NCBI GenBank assembly: GCA_002279935.1
Contig: NCCZ01000006.1
Span: forward strand, 112,667 to 176,666
Origin: Hyphomicrobium sp. 12-62-95
Lineage (GTDB): Bacteria > Pseudomonadota > Alphaproteobacteria > Rhizobiales > Hyphomicrobiaceae
Direction of reading: 5' to 3'
Length of the DNA stretch: 64,000 bases
Shown piece after piece: positions 18,614 to 28,435 of the stretch. The translations under genes and the position numbers were made by a program. The notes below the pieces were generated by a model. The model did not search any database. It saw only the letters and a list, made by a program, of their open reading frames with translations, and was not told the DNA's origin. Positions within the stretch are counted from its first letter, which is position 1, and each line of letters starts with the position of its first letter.

Positions 18614-20068
18614 TCACTTCATGACGCTCGTGTCGACGTCCATGTGTTCCCGGCGGCCGTCTTCGTGCGTGATGGAGATCCCGAACCACTTGCGATCGAC
18701 TTCTTCGTAGTGGGCGGCAGGATCGTAGACGGTGCCGGTAACGCCGAGGCTCAAGGCGTCGAGTCGTCCGAGCGCGGCCTGGAGGCCGTAGGCGGCAACG
18801 ATCACGTTGCGCCGGGTGGTCACAAGGTTGACCTGCGAATTCAACAGTTCCTGCTGGGCGTTCAAAACCTCGATCAGCGTGCGCTGGCCAACGCGCTCTT
18901 CTTCGCGCACGCCGGTGAGGGCGGTCTGGTTGGCATCGACGGCAGCCTTTGCGCTCTCCAACTGGGCGCGGGCGCCGAGCAACTGGGACCACGCGGCGAT
19001 CACATTGGCTTTCACGACAACGCGTGCCTGCTCGATATCCTGGAGACGGGCGAGATGCTCGTGTTTGGCCTGACGCACCTGGGCGTGGACGATGCCGCCT
19101 TGCTGGTAGATGGGAACAGTCACGCGGCCGACGACCTGCGCGGTTTCCGTTTCGCGAATGCCTTGGGACTCACCAAAGCGATCCGTGTAGTCCCCCTCAA
19201 CCTGGATTTGCGGCAGCAGCGCGCCGCGGATGCGGTCAACGTTGTAGCGCGCGGCCTGCTCGTTGTAGAGCGCGCCGACGATGTTGGGATTTTCCTGCGT
19301 GCCAATGCCGACGGCTTCATCCTGCGACGCGGGCAGCATGGACATCTTCAACGACGGCTCGACGAGACCGGTTGCCGGAAGGCCAACCGTGCGCTCAAAC
19401 GCGGCGCGGCTCGTCTGGAGATTGGCGCGGGCCTGATCGAGCTGGGCGACGGCGTCGGCGCGGCGGGCTTCGGACTGGGCGACATCGGTGCGCGTGACTT
19501 CACCAACGGCGAAACGGTCCTGCGTGGCCTTCAGTTCTTCGGATAGGACCTTCAGGTTATTTTCGTTGAGGCGGATGATTGCCTGATCACGGACGACGTC
19601 CATGAAGGCGGTGACGGCCTCAAGCAGAATTTCCTGTTCGACGGTGCGCAACGTTTCGCGCCCGGCGCGTACGATCGACTCAGCTTGACTGACGGCGTTC
19701 GTGACTTGGAAGCCGCGGAAGATCGGCTGCGTGATGCTGACGCCATAACCGCGCGGTTTGCGTTCGGATGTGGGGCCTGGGCTGGTGTCTGTTGCGCGAT
19801 AGCCGACGTCAGCGGAGACACCGATGTCGGGGCGATAGCCGGATTTGGCAATCGGCACTTCCTCATCAGTGGCGCGCAGACGGGCGCGCTCGGCGTCAAT
19901 GCGCGGACTATATTCATAGGCCGATGCCAGGGCTTCATCGAGCGTGAGTGCCTGCGCGGGCGCCGGGGCACAGACGGCCATCATCGCCGCCGCCGCAATC
20001 GCGGCGATCGTCGGAGACTGCAACACCAGAAGACGTGCGCAGAGCCCTGGCAATGACTTGCTCAACAA
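18614..20068 (-). CDS. tolC: TolC-family outer membrane efflux protein
   Basis: This 484-residue protein has a signal peptide ending near APAQA (about residue 39), so the mature protein starts TLDEALASAYEYSPRI. Two outer-membrane-efflux (OEP) repeats follow, each with long amphipathic helices (for example QAIIRLNENNLKVLSEELKATQDRFAVGEVTRTDVAQSEAR and EERVGQRTLIEVLNAQQELLNSQVNLV). These are diagnostic of TolC, the outer membrane exit duct for type I secretion and RND pumps. No pump or ABC partner is adjacent. It sits between pcm and popZ, as in related genomes. Confidence 0.95.
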   Translation of the reverse strand: MLSKSLPGLCARLLVLQSPTIAAIAAAAMMAVCAPAPAQALTLDEALASAYEYSPRIDAERARLRATDEEVPIAKSGYRPDIGVSADVGYRATDTSPGPTSERKPRGYGVSITQPIFRGFQVTNAVSQAESIVRAGRETLRTVEQEILLEAVTAFMDVVRDQAIIRLNENNLKVLSEELKATQDRFAVGEVTRTDVAQSEARRADAVAQLDQARANLQTSRAAFERTVGLPATGLVEPSLKMSMLPASQDEAVGIGTQENPNIVGALYNEQAARYNVDRIRGALLPQIQVEGDYTDRFGESQGIRETETAQVVGRVTVPIYQQGGIVHAQVRQAKHEHLARLQDIEQARVVVKANVIAAWSQLLGARAQLESAKAAVDANQTALTGVREEERVGQRTLIEVLNAQQELLNSQVNLVTTRRNVIVAAYGLQAALGRLDALSLGVTGTVYDPAAHYEEVDRKWFGISITHEDGRREHMDVDTSVMK

Positions 20069-20333
20069 ATGCTCCCCCTCGCCCCGCTAACCGGCACGCC
20101 CCCACATGACGCGTCCGGCAACTGGCCTTTTTACAAATCGCTCTTCGAACCAATCCGGCAGAGACGTCGAATCGTGGTCCTTCAAAACCGTAGCAGTATT
20201 TACCGAATTTTTACTGTTGGCATAAGACTGGCCACAGAATCATCGGGGAGGCGTGGCTGCCATCCCACACCGGCCGCCTAATTCCCTTGCGAAGCGGGCG
20301 AGTTAACGTTGCGTCCACCGGCTGCCGGCGGCG

Positions 20334-21005
20334 TTAAAAGGTGAAACGGTGCACCGGTTCGAAGCCGGGAAGGAAGGGGGCGACGGCATCGAAGCCGTCG
20401 CTTTCTGAAATGGCCGATCCGCTGCGCTGCCAGACCAGGGCGCGGCTGGTGCGGCCGTCGGACTGAATGGCAACAAGCCGGCCGCCGTCTTTGAGTTGTC
20501 CTAGCAATGCTTCGGGAACGGACGCTACGGCGCCCTCGATCACGATTGCGTCGAACGGGCCTTCTGCCGGGTAACCGGCCGTTAATTCGCCTTGGACGAC
20601 GGCCACTGTGTCGGCGCCCAAGGACTGCAGGACACGCGTGGCCTCCTGCACAAGGGCCGTATCGCGCTCGAGGGCGACGACGGTTTGGGCCAGGCGGGCG
20701 AGAATGGCCGAGGAGTAGCCGGTGCCGCAGCCGATATCGAGGACGATGGCACCGGGTTCGATGGCGGCGAGTTGCAGCAGCTTGGCGAACGTGCGGGGGG
20801 CCAAAAGAACGCGGCCGGTGTTGCCCTGGCCCGGCACATCCAACGGCAGGTCGATATCGAGATAGGCCAGACTGCGGCGGGCCGCCGAAACAAAAGCTTC
20901 GCGCGGGACCGCCTTCATGGCGCGCGGAATACGCCTATCGGTCACGTCGCTCGGCCGAACCTGGGATTCGACCATATTGAGGCGCTGCAGCGAGAGATCG
21001 GACAT
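20334..21005 (-). CDS. pcm: protein-L-isoaspartate O-methyltransferase family protein
   Basis: The 223-residue protein carries the PCMT signature: VPREAF near the N-terminus, then the SAM-binding motif VLDIGCGTGYSSAILA and a late PFDAIVIEGAV. The family methylates isoaspartyl residues to start protein repair. Members linked to tolC in Alphaproteobacteria are often more divergent and may have another substrate. ATG 21005 (MSDLS) is chosen because the 20 residues upstream lack family similarity. Confidence 0.88.
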   Translation of the reverse strand: MSDLSLQRLNMVESQVRPSDVTDRRIPRAMKAVPREAFVSAARRSLAYLDIDLPLDVPGQGNTGRVLLAPRTFAKLLQLAAIEPGAIVLDIGCGTGYSSAILARLAQTVVALERDTALVQEATRVLQSLGADTVAVVQGELTAGYPAEGPFDAIVIEGAVASVPEALLGQLKDGGRLVAIQSDGRTSRALVWQRSGSAISESDGFDAVAPFLPGFEPVHRFTF

Positions 21006-21245
21006 GTCGTGGTTCCATTGCCAGGGGCCGGGCGACAGTAAGCGAGCCCTGCGCTCCTGCCCCATACCGCAAAATGACCTATCCGACCAAGGTTCACCGC
21101 TGTGCGCTGAACTCTTTTTCCAATCGCCGCCGCCTCCCTTGTGTGGCGTTCGCGTCCCGTGCTAGTCACCCCCACCCGAGAGAGGTTTAGCCTTCCGTTG
21201 GTTCGCGATGTCTAAGATCGCGCGGCGGCCGACCTTGGGACCAGA

Positions 21246-21319
21246 GGCCACGTGGCGGAGTGGTGACGCAGCGGACTGCAAATCCGCGTACCCCGGTTCA
21301 ATTCCGGGCGTGGCCTCCA
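21246..21319 (+). tRNA. tRNA-Cys (anticodon GCA), target of island integration
   Basis: A full cloverleaf is visible. The acceptor stem GGCCACG pairs with CGTGGCC, the anticodon loop is CTGCAAA, the T-arm is CCCCGGTTCAATTCCGGG, the discriminator base is U and CCA is encoded. The U discriminator and GCA anticodon fit tRNA-Cys. The 3' half from 21275 onwards is repeated exactly at 45605-45650. Confidence 0.95.
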
Positions 21320-21320
21320 A
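21275..21320 (+). repeat. attL: 46-bp left direct repeat of the tRNA-Cys island
   Basis: The 46 bases from the anticodon loop of tRNA-Cys through CCA plus one A are identical to 45605-45650. The base before and the base after differ between copies, so the repeat ends are sharp, apart from a further shared TAGAAAAAT a few bases beyond. Integration into the 3' half of a tRNA gene is the standard target of tyrosine integrases, and one lies just inside the right end. Confidence 0.9.
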
Positions 21321-21390
21321 CCCCTTCTAGAAAAATCAGTGCCTTAGGGTGGTGCAGATTTCCATCCGTACGCCTCTTTTCGACTGGCCT

Positions 21391-21410
21391 AGGGACAAAA
21401 TCGGGGACAA
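21391..21410 (+). promoter_or_regulatory. candidate integrase arm-type site, left end
   Basis: AGGGACAAAATCGGGGACAA contains two GGGACA units. A near copy lies 62 bases inside the right att site (45524-45543). Placement just inside both ends is what is expected of arm-type binding sites for the integrase. This is inference. Confidence 0.45.
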
Positions 21411-21669
21411 TTTTCGCGGCTTGTTCGCCACGAAGTGTGACATGGCCTCGTCTCCGGCGGTCACCGACGCCACACCATTGCACGCCGAAACGCTGCTGCG
21501 TCCTTGATCGTCGCCTTTCTCCGTTTTCTGGGTGGGACCTCCGCTGGAACGGCTCGGCCCAGCGCTGTGCGCGCGGGCCTCCGACGACTTCCAATCCACA
21601 GCTTCAGCTTCGTTGCGTTCCTGCGCCCAGCGCGCGTCTCCCCAGCCCCAAATATAGAGAGTGGCCCCC

Positions 21670-22161
21670 ATGCGTTATGTTGCCCGCCTTGTTCGGCCCC
21701 GGTTTGAGTTTGCCATTGTCGAAGTCGACTTGCCTGAGGACGCCGCCGACGGTCGCGTTTGCGCAGCCGTGCTTGAATTGGCGCTGTCATCGGGCACCCA
21801 CTGGGAGATGAGGGCCCATGATCCCGGCCTCTATCAGCCCCACGTTGAGATGTTCATGTCCGACCTTACGATGGCGGCAGAGGGCTATACTCCCGACGAA
21901 GGCCGTGCCTGGATGTCGGAAGCCGATGGGATGGCCCATGATCGGTACCTCCTGCTTCATGCCGACATCGACATGGGTGAGGGACGGGTTTTGCCAGAGC
22001 CTTGGGTCAGGGATTGTTATGGCCTCCTTCTCGAAGACATTTCCGGAGACTGGGTCTCAGGACTTACCCAGCTTGGGATGAGGTCCGATGACAATCCGAC
22101 CGACCCAACCAACGTCGTGCCATTCCGGAGATCGCCGCCGGATCAGGGTGGCGCGGATTAA
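21670..22161 (+). CDS. acidic hypothetical protein at the left end of the island
   Basis: The 163-residue protein starts MRYVARLV and reads as a soluble acidic protein (many Asp and Glu, two Trp-containing turns). There is no domain I recognise. ATG 21670 is used; a GTG three codons upstream is also in frame. It is the first gene after attL and is followed by the DUF927 gene on the same strand, a pairing that suggests a role in element maintenance or replication, but no function is claimed. Confidence 0.6.
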   Translation: MRYVARLVRPRFEFAIVEVDLPEDAADGRVCAAVLELALSSGTHWEMRAHDPGLYQPHVEMFMSDLTMAAEGYTPDEGRAWMSEADGMAHDRYLLLHADIDMGEGRVLPEPWVRDCYGLLLEDISGDWVSGLTQLGMRSDDNPTDPTNVVPFRRSPPDQGGAD

Positions 22162-22504
22162 ATGACAAAGTGATCTCGCAGCCCCTGGTCCAAGGAGACT
22201 CCGAGGCCACGTGGAAATTGGCACGTAGGTGGCAGGCCGTTGTCCGGGAACCGTGACTTGCCCATCGTCGAGAACTTGGAAATTGGAGGTTTGCCCGCTA
22301 ACTCTTTTCTGTATTTGGCTTATTTTTGAACATAATGCCGCAGCAGCATGTGCTTGCTTTCTGTTGGGACGCCGATGTATACATTGTCTACAACCTCGGC
22401 ATCACTACAGGATTTCAGATGGTCCAGGCCATTCCCTTAATCGCAGGACGACCTTCGCGAATACGACTGCGCCAATCACGGCGCGGTGTAATCGGGGAGT
22501 CTTT
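22162..22504. other. leader of the DUF927 gene
   Basis: The DUF927 frame is open through this stretch, but the residues are unlike the domain and codon use is poor, so the 343 bases are read as non-coding. They should hold the promoter. No repeat or RNA structure stands out. Confidence 0.4.
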
Positions 22505-24271
22505 ATGGACCAATACGAAGATTTTTGCGGCCATCCCATCGAGGATGCCGAAGTAACAGCTGATGCTGCTGCTGAAGACACTGGCCTGCCCAGCGGCTTT
22601 CGCTACGCTGCGGACGGCTGGATCGAATACCAAGCGACCAGCTCAAAAGGCAATGCTGTCTGGGAGCGACTGTGCTCTCAAATCTCATTTGTCGCATTTA
22701 CCCGTGACCACTCCAGCCAGAGCTGGGGACGACTGCTCGTCGTCGTTGATCGCGATGGCTGTGAGCATCGCTGGGTATTGCCCAATCGCCTGTTGAGCGG
22801 GGATGGCCATGAATACCGCCGCCCTCTCTTGGATATGGGTCTCCAGCTTGCGCCTGGCCGCCAAATCAAGGGTAAATTGGATGAGCTCTTGAACCGGGCC
22901 TCGCCTTCCAAGAGCGTCATTTGTGTTGATCGCCTCGGCTGGCACGGCGACTCATATGTTCTCGCAGACCGCACGCTCACCTCGGGCACTGAAGTGCTCG
23001 TTTATCAGGGGGGCATCAGCTCCAGCAGCCACCTGCGGTGCTCCGGGACGTTGGAGGACTGGAAGACGCTTGTTGCGGAACCCTGCGAAGAGTCCTCCCG
23101 TATCGTATTCGCCTTGTCCGTCGCGTTTGCGGGGCCCCTTTTGTATGTTTCAGGCCACGAAGGTGGTGGAATTCATTTGCGCGGTGCCAGCTCGACAGGG
23201 AAGACGACAGCGTTGTTGATGGCAGGCAGCGTCTGGGGTGGAGGCAGCGTCAACGGCAACATCTGCACGTGGCGTGGGACGGCCAACGGCCTTGAGGCCG
23301 TGGCCGCCGAGCATTGTGATGGCTTCCTTGGCCTGGATGAGATCTCACAGATCTCTCCGGATCAAGCAGCAGAGACGGCTTACATGCTTGCGAATGGCCA
23401 AGGAAAGGTTCGCGCCTCGCGCGAAGGGACAGTGCGCACCGCAGCCAGCTGGCGGCTGGTGTTCCTTTCCACGGGGGAGATCAGCCTCCAGGACAAAATG
23501 CTTGAAGGCCGCCTGCGTAGTGTTGCCGGTCAGGAAGTGCGCGTCCTTGACCTTCCGGCGGACGCCGGTCAGGGCTTGGGCATCTTCGATGCCATCCCGG
23601 ACGGTATGACGGCGGGAAAGTTTGCTGAGCAGCTCGCGCTCTCGGCGAAATCCCATTACGGCGTTGCGGGCGTCACCTTTCTGGAAAATCTCGTTCAACG
23701 CCGCGATGAAGCGAACGCGATGGTCACGTCGATTGTGGACCGCTTTGTCCAGGAACACGTCTCTGGAACGTGCGGCCAGGTCCATCGCGCAGCACGCCGG
23801 TTCGGTCTGATTGCCGCTGCCGGCGAGCTCGCGATTTCTTGGGAGATCCTTCCCTACGTTCCGGGTCGCGCGTACGCCGCCGCCAGCCGCTGCTTTGAGG
23901 ACTGGTTGGAAACGTCCGATGTCGAGCGTGCCATCGACGCTTTGCGTAAGTTCATTGCTCTCCACGGCGACAGCCGGTTCCAGGTCTTCTATGAACCTCC
24001 CGGCCGAGTTGTCTACAACCGGGCTGGTTTCAGGGATGGGGACGTCTTCTTGATCTATCCGACCATCTGGAATGAGGAGATTTTTCCCGGTTTTGATGTT
24101 CGTGTCGTCAACGCGGAGCTGGTAAAGCGCCGCGTCCTCACGGTTGACGGCGCAGGTAAACCTCAGGTGGGCCAACGTCTTCCGGGTTCGACCAAGGTGA
24201 CCCGTATGTACGAAGTTCATCTGAATGCCTTGATGGGCTCCGAAGACGGGCCCGAGGATAATGGCCTTTAG
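22505..24271 (+). CDS. DUF927-domain ATPase of the integrated element
   Basis: The 588-residue protein carries a Walker A motif, GASSTGKTT, at about residues 227-235, a Walker B-like GFLGLDEISQ, and the DUF927 blocks VDRLGWHGDSYVL, AFAGPLL and THWRGTANGLE-like text. DUF927 proteins are superfamily 3-like helicase or primase-associated ATPases found in phages and integrative elements, where they are thought to help replicate excised DNA. ATG 22505 follows GGGGAG. The frame extends 92 codons further left but without domain similarity. Confidence 0.85.
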   Translation: MDQYEDFCGHPIEDAEVTADAAAEDTGLPSGFRYAADGWIEYQATSSKGNAVWERLCSQISFVAFTRDHSSQSWGRLLVVVDRDGCEHRWVLPNRLLSGDGHEYRRPLLDMGLQLAPGRQIKGKLDELLNRASPSKSVICVDRLGWHGDSYVLADRTLTSGTEVLVYQGGISSSSHLRCSGTLEDWKTLVAEPCEESSRIVFALSVAFAGPLLYVSGHEGGGIHLRGASSTGKTTALLMAGSVWGGGSVNGNICTWRGTANGLEAVAAEHCDGFLGLDEISQISPDQAAETAYMLANGQGKVRASREGTVRTAASWRLVFLSTGEISLQDKMLEGRLRSVAGQEVRVLDLPADAGQGLGIFDAIPDGMTAGKFAEQLALSAKSHYGVAGVTFLENLVQRRDEANAMVTSIVDRFVQEHVSGTCGQVHRAARRFGLIAAAGELAISWEILPYVPGRAYAAASRCFEDWLETSDVERAIDALRKFIALHGDSRFQVFYEPPGRVVYNRAGFRDGDVFLIYPTIWNEEIFPGFDVRVVNAELVKRRVLTVDGAGKPQVGQRLPGSTKVTRMYEVHLNALMGSEDGPEDNGL

Positions 24272-24509
24272 TTCTCCCTCTTTTTTCCCGGTAACCCGGC
24301 ACCCGCCTTTTGGCGGGTGCGAGGTTGCGGACTGCGCCGGCTCCGCGGCGCAATACGTTACCTTTGTTACCTGTTACCTCGGCCCTCTTGAGTCGGCGGA
24401 AACGCTATCGGAAAGCATCAGCCATCACATTCTCAAATCGACCCCATAATCACCCTGTGGGCAGGGCAAGCTTGACGCTTGCCCTCCACTGTTTTGCCTT
24501 GTACGGCCT

Positions 24510-26042
24510 ATGGTTATGCAGGAGCGGACGACTGCGAACCTGGGGTTCACGCCATACCATAGCCAGCTGTTGGCCCACCGCCTAACTCTGGAGGGGTTGG
24601 GCCAAGACGCTTTTGCACGTTCGCTATCGACCGCGCGTGTCGAGATGAAGCCGCATCAGGTTGATGCAGCGCTCTTTGCGCTTCACTCGCCTCTCTCCAA
24701 GGGTGTCATCCTTGCTGACGAAGTCGGCCTTGGTAAAACCATCGAGGCCGGACTGGTCATCGCCCAACGTTGGGCAGAACGCCGCCGCCAAATTCTGCTG
24801 ATCGTACCAGCCTCGCTGCGCAAGCAGTGGTCTCAGGAACTCGCCTCAAAGTTCTCGATCCCGAGTCTTATCCTTGAGGCCAAGAGCTACAACGACCTCC
24901 GTCGGTTTGGCCAAGCGAAGCCCTTCGAGCGCGGCAACGCCGTTATCATTGTCTCGTACGAGTTTGCCGACCGCCAAGTGGATGCGATTGGTACGACACA
25001 TTGGGACCTCGTCGTATTCGACGAGGCCCATCGTCTGCGCAACGTGCACAAAAAAGCTGGCTCTGCCCGAGCCAAGAACTTGAAGCGCGCCCTCTCTGAG
25101 CCCTTTAAAGTTCTGCTGACCGCCACACCGCTGCAAAACTCCCTCTTGGAGCTCTTTGGCATGGTGTCCATCGTCGATGACCACGTGTTCGGTGACGAGT
25201 TCGCATTCAAAGCGAATTACATGGGGAAGTCCGCCGGGGCCTCCGGGCTTCTGATGCTGAAGGAGCGCTTGCGTCCCGTCTTGCGACGGACGCTGCGCAA
25301 GACGGTGCTTGAGGCCGGTCACATCAACTACACGAACCGGAACCTCCTTGTTGAGAACTTCGAGCCTGCGGACAAGGAGCACGACCTGTACCTTGGCGTT
25401 TCGAACTTCCTCAAGCGCGATGACACAATTCTGTTCGGCGAGAAGAACAATCCCCTGGTCTTGATGGGATACCAGAAGATCCTTGGCTCTTCGACGTACG
25501 CCATCTCGCAAACCCTGGAAACCTCCATCGAGACACTCAAGCGGCGCCACCGGGCGACGCTGTCAGACGTTGCAGATATCGAGACTGAAGACGAATGGAG
25601 CGAAGAAGCTGACGAGGATGAAGAGGAAGATGTTCCTGTCGATCCGGTGAAGCTTCAAGCGGAGATCGCCGAGCTGACCGCGCTGCGTGACCTCGCGCGC
25701 TCGATCAGCGCGAATGCCAAGGGTGAAAAGCTTATTGCTGCGCTGCCCAAGATCCTCAAGCAGATTGTCGCCAAGGGCGGTGCGCACAAGGCCGTTATCT
25801 TCACTGAGTCCGTTCGCACCCAGCGCTACCTCCGGGATTTGTTGGATGCCAATGGATTTGGCGGGCAAATCGCTTTGTTGAACGGCTCCAACAGCGATGC
25901 TGAGAGCAAGGCCATCTACGAAGACTGGCGACGGCGCCATGCTGGCACCGACGCCATTTCAGGTTCGAAGTCCGCAGATATGAAGGCTGCCATTGTTGAT
26001 GCCTTTGAGGATGGCAACATCTATAATCGCCGACAACTGTGA
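24510..26042 (+). pseudogene. SNF2-family helicase, C-terminally truncated
   Basis: The 510 residues match the first half of defence-island SNF2 helicases. They contain KPHQVDAAL, Walker A DEVGLGKT at 70-77, DEAHRLRN at 171-178, LTATPLQNSLLELFG, and the start of the second RecA domain (VIFTESVRTQRYL). After IVDAFED the frame turns into a few unrelated residues and stops. The second-domain motifs that usually follow (an ATEAGAEGxNLQ block and a QRIGR arginine finger) are missing. Full-length relatives are about 900-1000 residues and usually sit with a methyltransferase, which is absent. It is probably inactive. Confidence 0.8.
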
Positions 26043-26736
26043 CAGTTCAGTAAAGTCGATGTCGAAATCCAAAGTTTGGTAAACTGCCCAACTGCTTATT
26101 TTTTGCACGTTTGATCAGTGACTCATTCGTATGCAGGCGTGAGTAGTCACTGTGCGAGCCGCTGTACCGGAACAGATCGAGTTCCAAAAGCCCACGCTTA
26201 GAACCACACATCATATTGTCTCAGATCAGAGTTGGTCGTGAGATTGTTGTTCATGGATATTGTCCAAATCGATCATGAACTGGACGCAGCCATCTAAGCG
26301 GCAGAGTTTGAAGGTCTTGTTAGATCGATCTGGCACAGCGGGGGCTTAAATCAGAGGGCGGTCAGGCAAGCAAAGAGCGCCCTCTGACGGGCGCTCTTCT
26401 GTTTTCGAGCAATGAGCAAGCGAGGCCGGAGCAATCCCCCCAGATACTCCGGCCGCCGCAAGGACGGCAGACCGCAAGAGGGCGTGTGGTCACCATCAAG
26501 ATGTCGCCCATTCATCATGCGGGGTAAGCCTGCTGATCAGGCGACGAGGTACTTTGACTGAAAATCAGCCGTGGTCTAGTTCGATCATTTCTAAATAAGT
26601 CCACGGATAATTGTGCAGTAGCGAACACTTGTCGAAGTTCCAACTGGCAATTTCGAGGCCGGGCAGGCGACACAATGACTTGCTATCGTCGTTGTTGGCG
26701 TTGCGAGGCAAAAGCTGTTTGTCGATGAGCGTCCAC
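26043..26736. other. gene-free scar after the truncated helicase
   Basis: No gene is supported. The stretch starts with a small dyad, AACTGT-G-ACAGTT (about 26034-26047), at the helicase break point. It contains an inverted repeat CAGTGACT and AGTCACTG (26116-26123 and 26145-26152) and a strong terminator at 26373-26402. The lower G+C and the lack of frames suggest the residue of a deletion or a lost insertion. Confidence 0.5.
26373..26402 (+). terminator. rho-independent terminator
   Basis: AAGAGCGCCC and GGGCGCTCTT form a perfect 10-bp stem with a 6-base loop. CTGTTTT follows. It would terminate plus-strand transcription from the helicase remnant. Confidence 0.8.
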
Positions 26737-26934
26737 TCAGAGCAGACCGTCCATTGACAGGTCGCCAAGCACTTTGAGCACCTGATCCAACTCCGCCCGT
26801 GCGGCAGCCACCACTTGCTCATGGGTCATTTCTCCCGACTCTAAGCCGCCAAGTAGCTCACCGAGATCATCCCGCAATTGATAGAGGGTGTGGCAGAGAC
26901 ACTGCTTTGCATCAAAGTTGTTATCGTGGCCCAT
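26737..26934 (-). CDS. small helical hypothetical protein, 65 residues
   Basis: A short acidic and mostly helical protein (LRDDLGELLGGLESGEMTHEQVVAAARAELDQVLKVLGDL). A strong GGGAGGA lies 10 bases before ATG 26934, which favours it over the longer frame that begins at 27357. No family is recognised. It is divergent from the DUF4870 gene. Confidence 0.6.
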   Translation of the reverse strand: MGHDNNFDAKQCLCHTLYQLRDDLGELLGGLESGEMTHEQVVAAARAELDQVLKVLGDLSMDGLL

Positions 26935-27214
26935 GGCTCGTCCTCCCGCGCGCAAAGTGGCACCAGCGGAGAGGATTTTGGGATGATCAGGGTCAAACGA
27001 CGAAAAAGAAGCTCCGAGGATGGAGGGCTCGGGGCTTAGCCGCCCTTCCGGTGGGGGGCGGAATAAAGAGCAGTCTGCAGAAATTGAGAAACAGCGGAAA
27101 GGTTCCGACCCAAATCTCTTCGTGGACCATCTCGTTAATTGGTGCGATCTGAAAGGCAGCGAAGGAAGTTTCTGGGGAGCCATCCGAGTATTTGAGCGGG
27201 AAGGAGACGACGCT

Positions 27215-27544
27215 ATGGAGCCAAGAAGTTGGGCCCTCTCAGTATGGGCGCTGTATCTCGTATCCATCATCACAATCGGGCTCACCGCCGTGGTCGGTTT
27301 GATTATTGCATACGTGAAGAAGCCGGAGCTTGCCTCGACGCCGTTCGGGTCGCACATGACCTATGCAATCCGTACGTTTTGGATTTCGCTAATCGGGTGG
27401 GGCCTCGGTGTCGTTCTTAGTGTCGTGCTGATTGGATATTTCCTGCTTCTGCTCGTAGGACTGTGGACTCTGTTCAGGTGCGTTCGGGGGCTAGTAAAAG
27501 CACTTGATAGTCGAGCCATCGATGATCCGACGGGGTGGCTCTAG
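27215..27544 (+). CDS. DUF4870-like membrane protein
   Basis: The 109-residue protein has three hydrophobic segments with the pattern of the DUF4870/TMEM family (YLVSIITIGLTAVVGLIIAYV, then the charged KKPELASTPFGSHMTYAIRTF loop, then WISLIGWGLGVVLSVVLIGYFLLLLVGLW and the closing RCVRGL). The function is unknown. AAGGAG lies 8 bases before ATG 27215; the frame extends left without domain content. Confidence 0.75.
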   Translation: MEPRSWALSVWALYLVSIITIGLTAVVGLIIAYVKKPELASTPFGSHMTYAIRTFWISLIGWGLGVVLSVVLIGYFLLLLVGLWTLFRCVRGLVKALDSRAIDDPTGWL

Positions 27545-27624
27545 TAGCTTGGCCAACCACTCACTGTGCGATAGTATTTCCCGGCCATCGATTTTGCTTG
27601 ATGCCGCTGCTCTGGAGACCGGTG

Positions 27625-27978
27625 ATGATCGATAGATGGGCGACAAGAGTAACCACGGCACTGGTGGTAGTAGCACTGGGCGCAAGCACTGCACTTGCTC
27701 AATCAGTTGCCAGTGACCCGGGCAGAGGAAGGGAAATATCTGAGAGCCTTTGCTCGACTTGCCACATCGTGGATGCGAGCCCGGGCAACATCGCCAAGTC
27801 CGATATTTCTAGTTTTCACTCAATCGCCAACAAGCCCAATCAAACGCAAGAGAGATTAGCAGGAGCGATCATTTTCCCGCATCCGGCAATGCCGAATGTG
27901 TCTTTCACCAACGCCGAACTGCGAGATGTCATTTCGTACATCATGTCGCTCAAATCTCCGGAACCAGCGAGCAAATAG
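27625..27978 (+). CDS. mono-heme cytochrome c (class I), periplasmic
   Basis: The 117-residue protein has a signal peptide (VTTALVVVALGASTALA), then one heme-binding CSTCH. A later Met in HPAMPNVSF is the likely sixth ligand, and the terminal helix is typical (NAELRDVISYIMSLK). It would carry single electrons in the periplasm. ATG 27625 has GGAGA upstream. A second small cytochrome of the same layout lies outside the island at 48306-48620. Confidence 0.85.
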   Translation: MIDRWATRVTTALVVVALGASTALAQSVASDPGRGREISESLCSTCHIVDASPGNIAKSDISSFHSIANKPNQTQERLAGAIIFPHPAMPNVSFTNAELRDVISYIMSLKSPEPASK

Positions 27979-28025
27979 ACTGCCGTATGTCGGTGGTGGC
28001 AGGAAAAGGGAACCTCCAAAAAAGA

Positions 28026-28056
28026 GAACCCCCGGCCGGGGGGCGGCCGGGGGTTC
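28026..28056 (-). terminator. strong hairpin, terminator for minus-strand transcription
   Basis: GAACCCCCGGCC and GGCCGGGGGTTC form a 12-bp stem. On the minus strand it is followed by TCTTTTTT. It would stop transcripts from the integrase and transposase remnants to its right and perhaps also act against the cytochrome gene on the plus strand. Confidence 0.75.
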
Positions 28057-28288
28057 AATCATCAAGCTCCTCTTGAGGGGGGATGAGGAGCTTTATGATG
28101 ACGGATGCTTCGAGGGACATGAGAGCATCCGTCGGGGGTACATTTCATGTGGGTATCCATCGGCCAAACAACTTTGATTGTCGTCAAGTTCATCTGCTCG
28201 TGTTTGTCGCAGCCGCCCATTTTCGCCGACCGGCATTTTCCTGTTCTATTTAATTCCCTCAGGGCTCGGACGAGATCGAGCAAGCAAT

Positions 28289-28397
28289 AGTTGCCGCCTT
28301 CGTCTTTGCTGATCCTGGCCTCCATCAGCTTCTGCTTGATCAGCCAGGCCGTGTCCCATTTGACGCCGAGTTGGCGGGCAAGGCCGAAGACGGGATG
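28289..28397 (-). pseudogene. fragment of an IS1595-family transposase
   Basis: About 36 codons read PVFGLARQLGVKWDTAWLIK followed by QKLMEAR. This resembles the helix-turn-helix part of IS1595-type transposases, which have a conserved GVSYKTAWLMKHKL-like block. No DDE catalytic part follows, and the residues after it are unrelated. It is a remnant without activity. Confidence 0.5.
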
Positions 28398-28435
28398 TCT
28401 TCGACCTGAATGCGACTGTGTGTTGTGTCTGTTTG

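Noticed and set aside
22229..22504. N-terminal extension of the DUF927 gene
   Set aside because: No similarity to the domain and no ribosome site; ATG 22505 has GGGGAG upstream.
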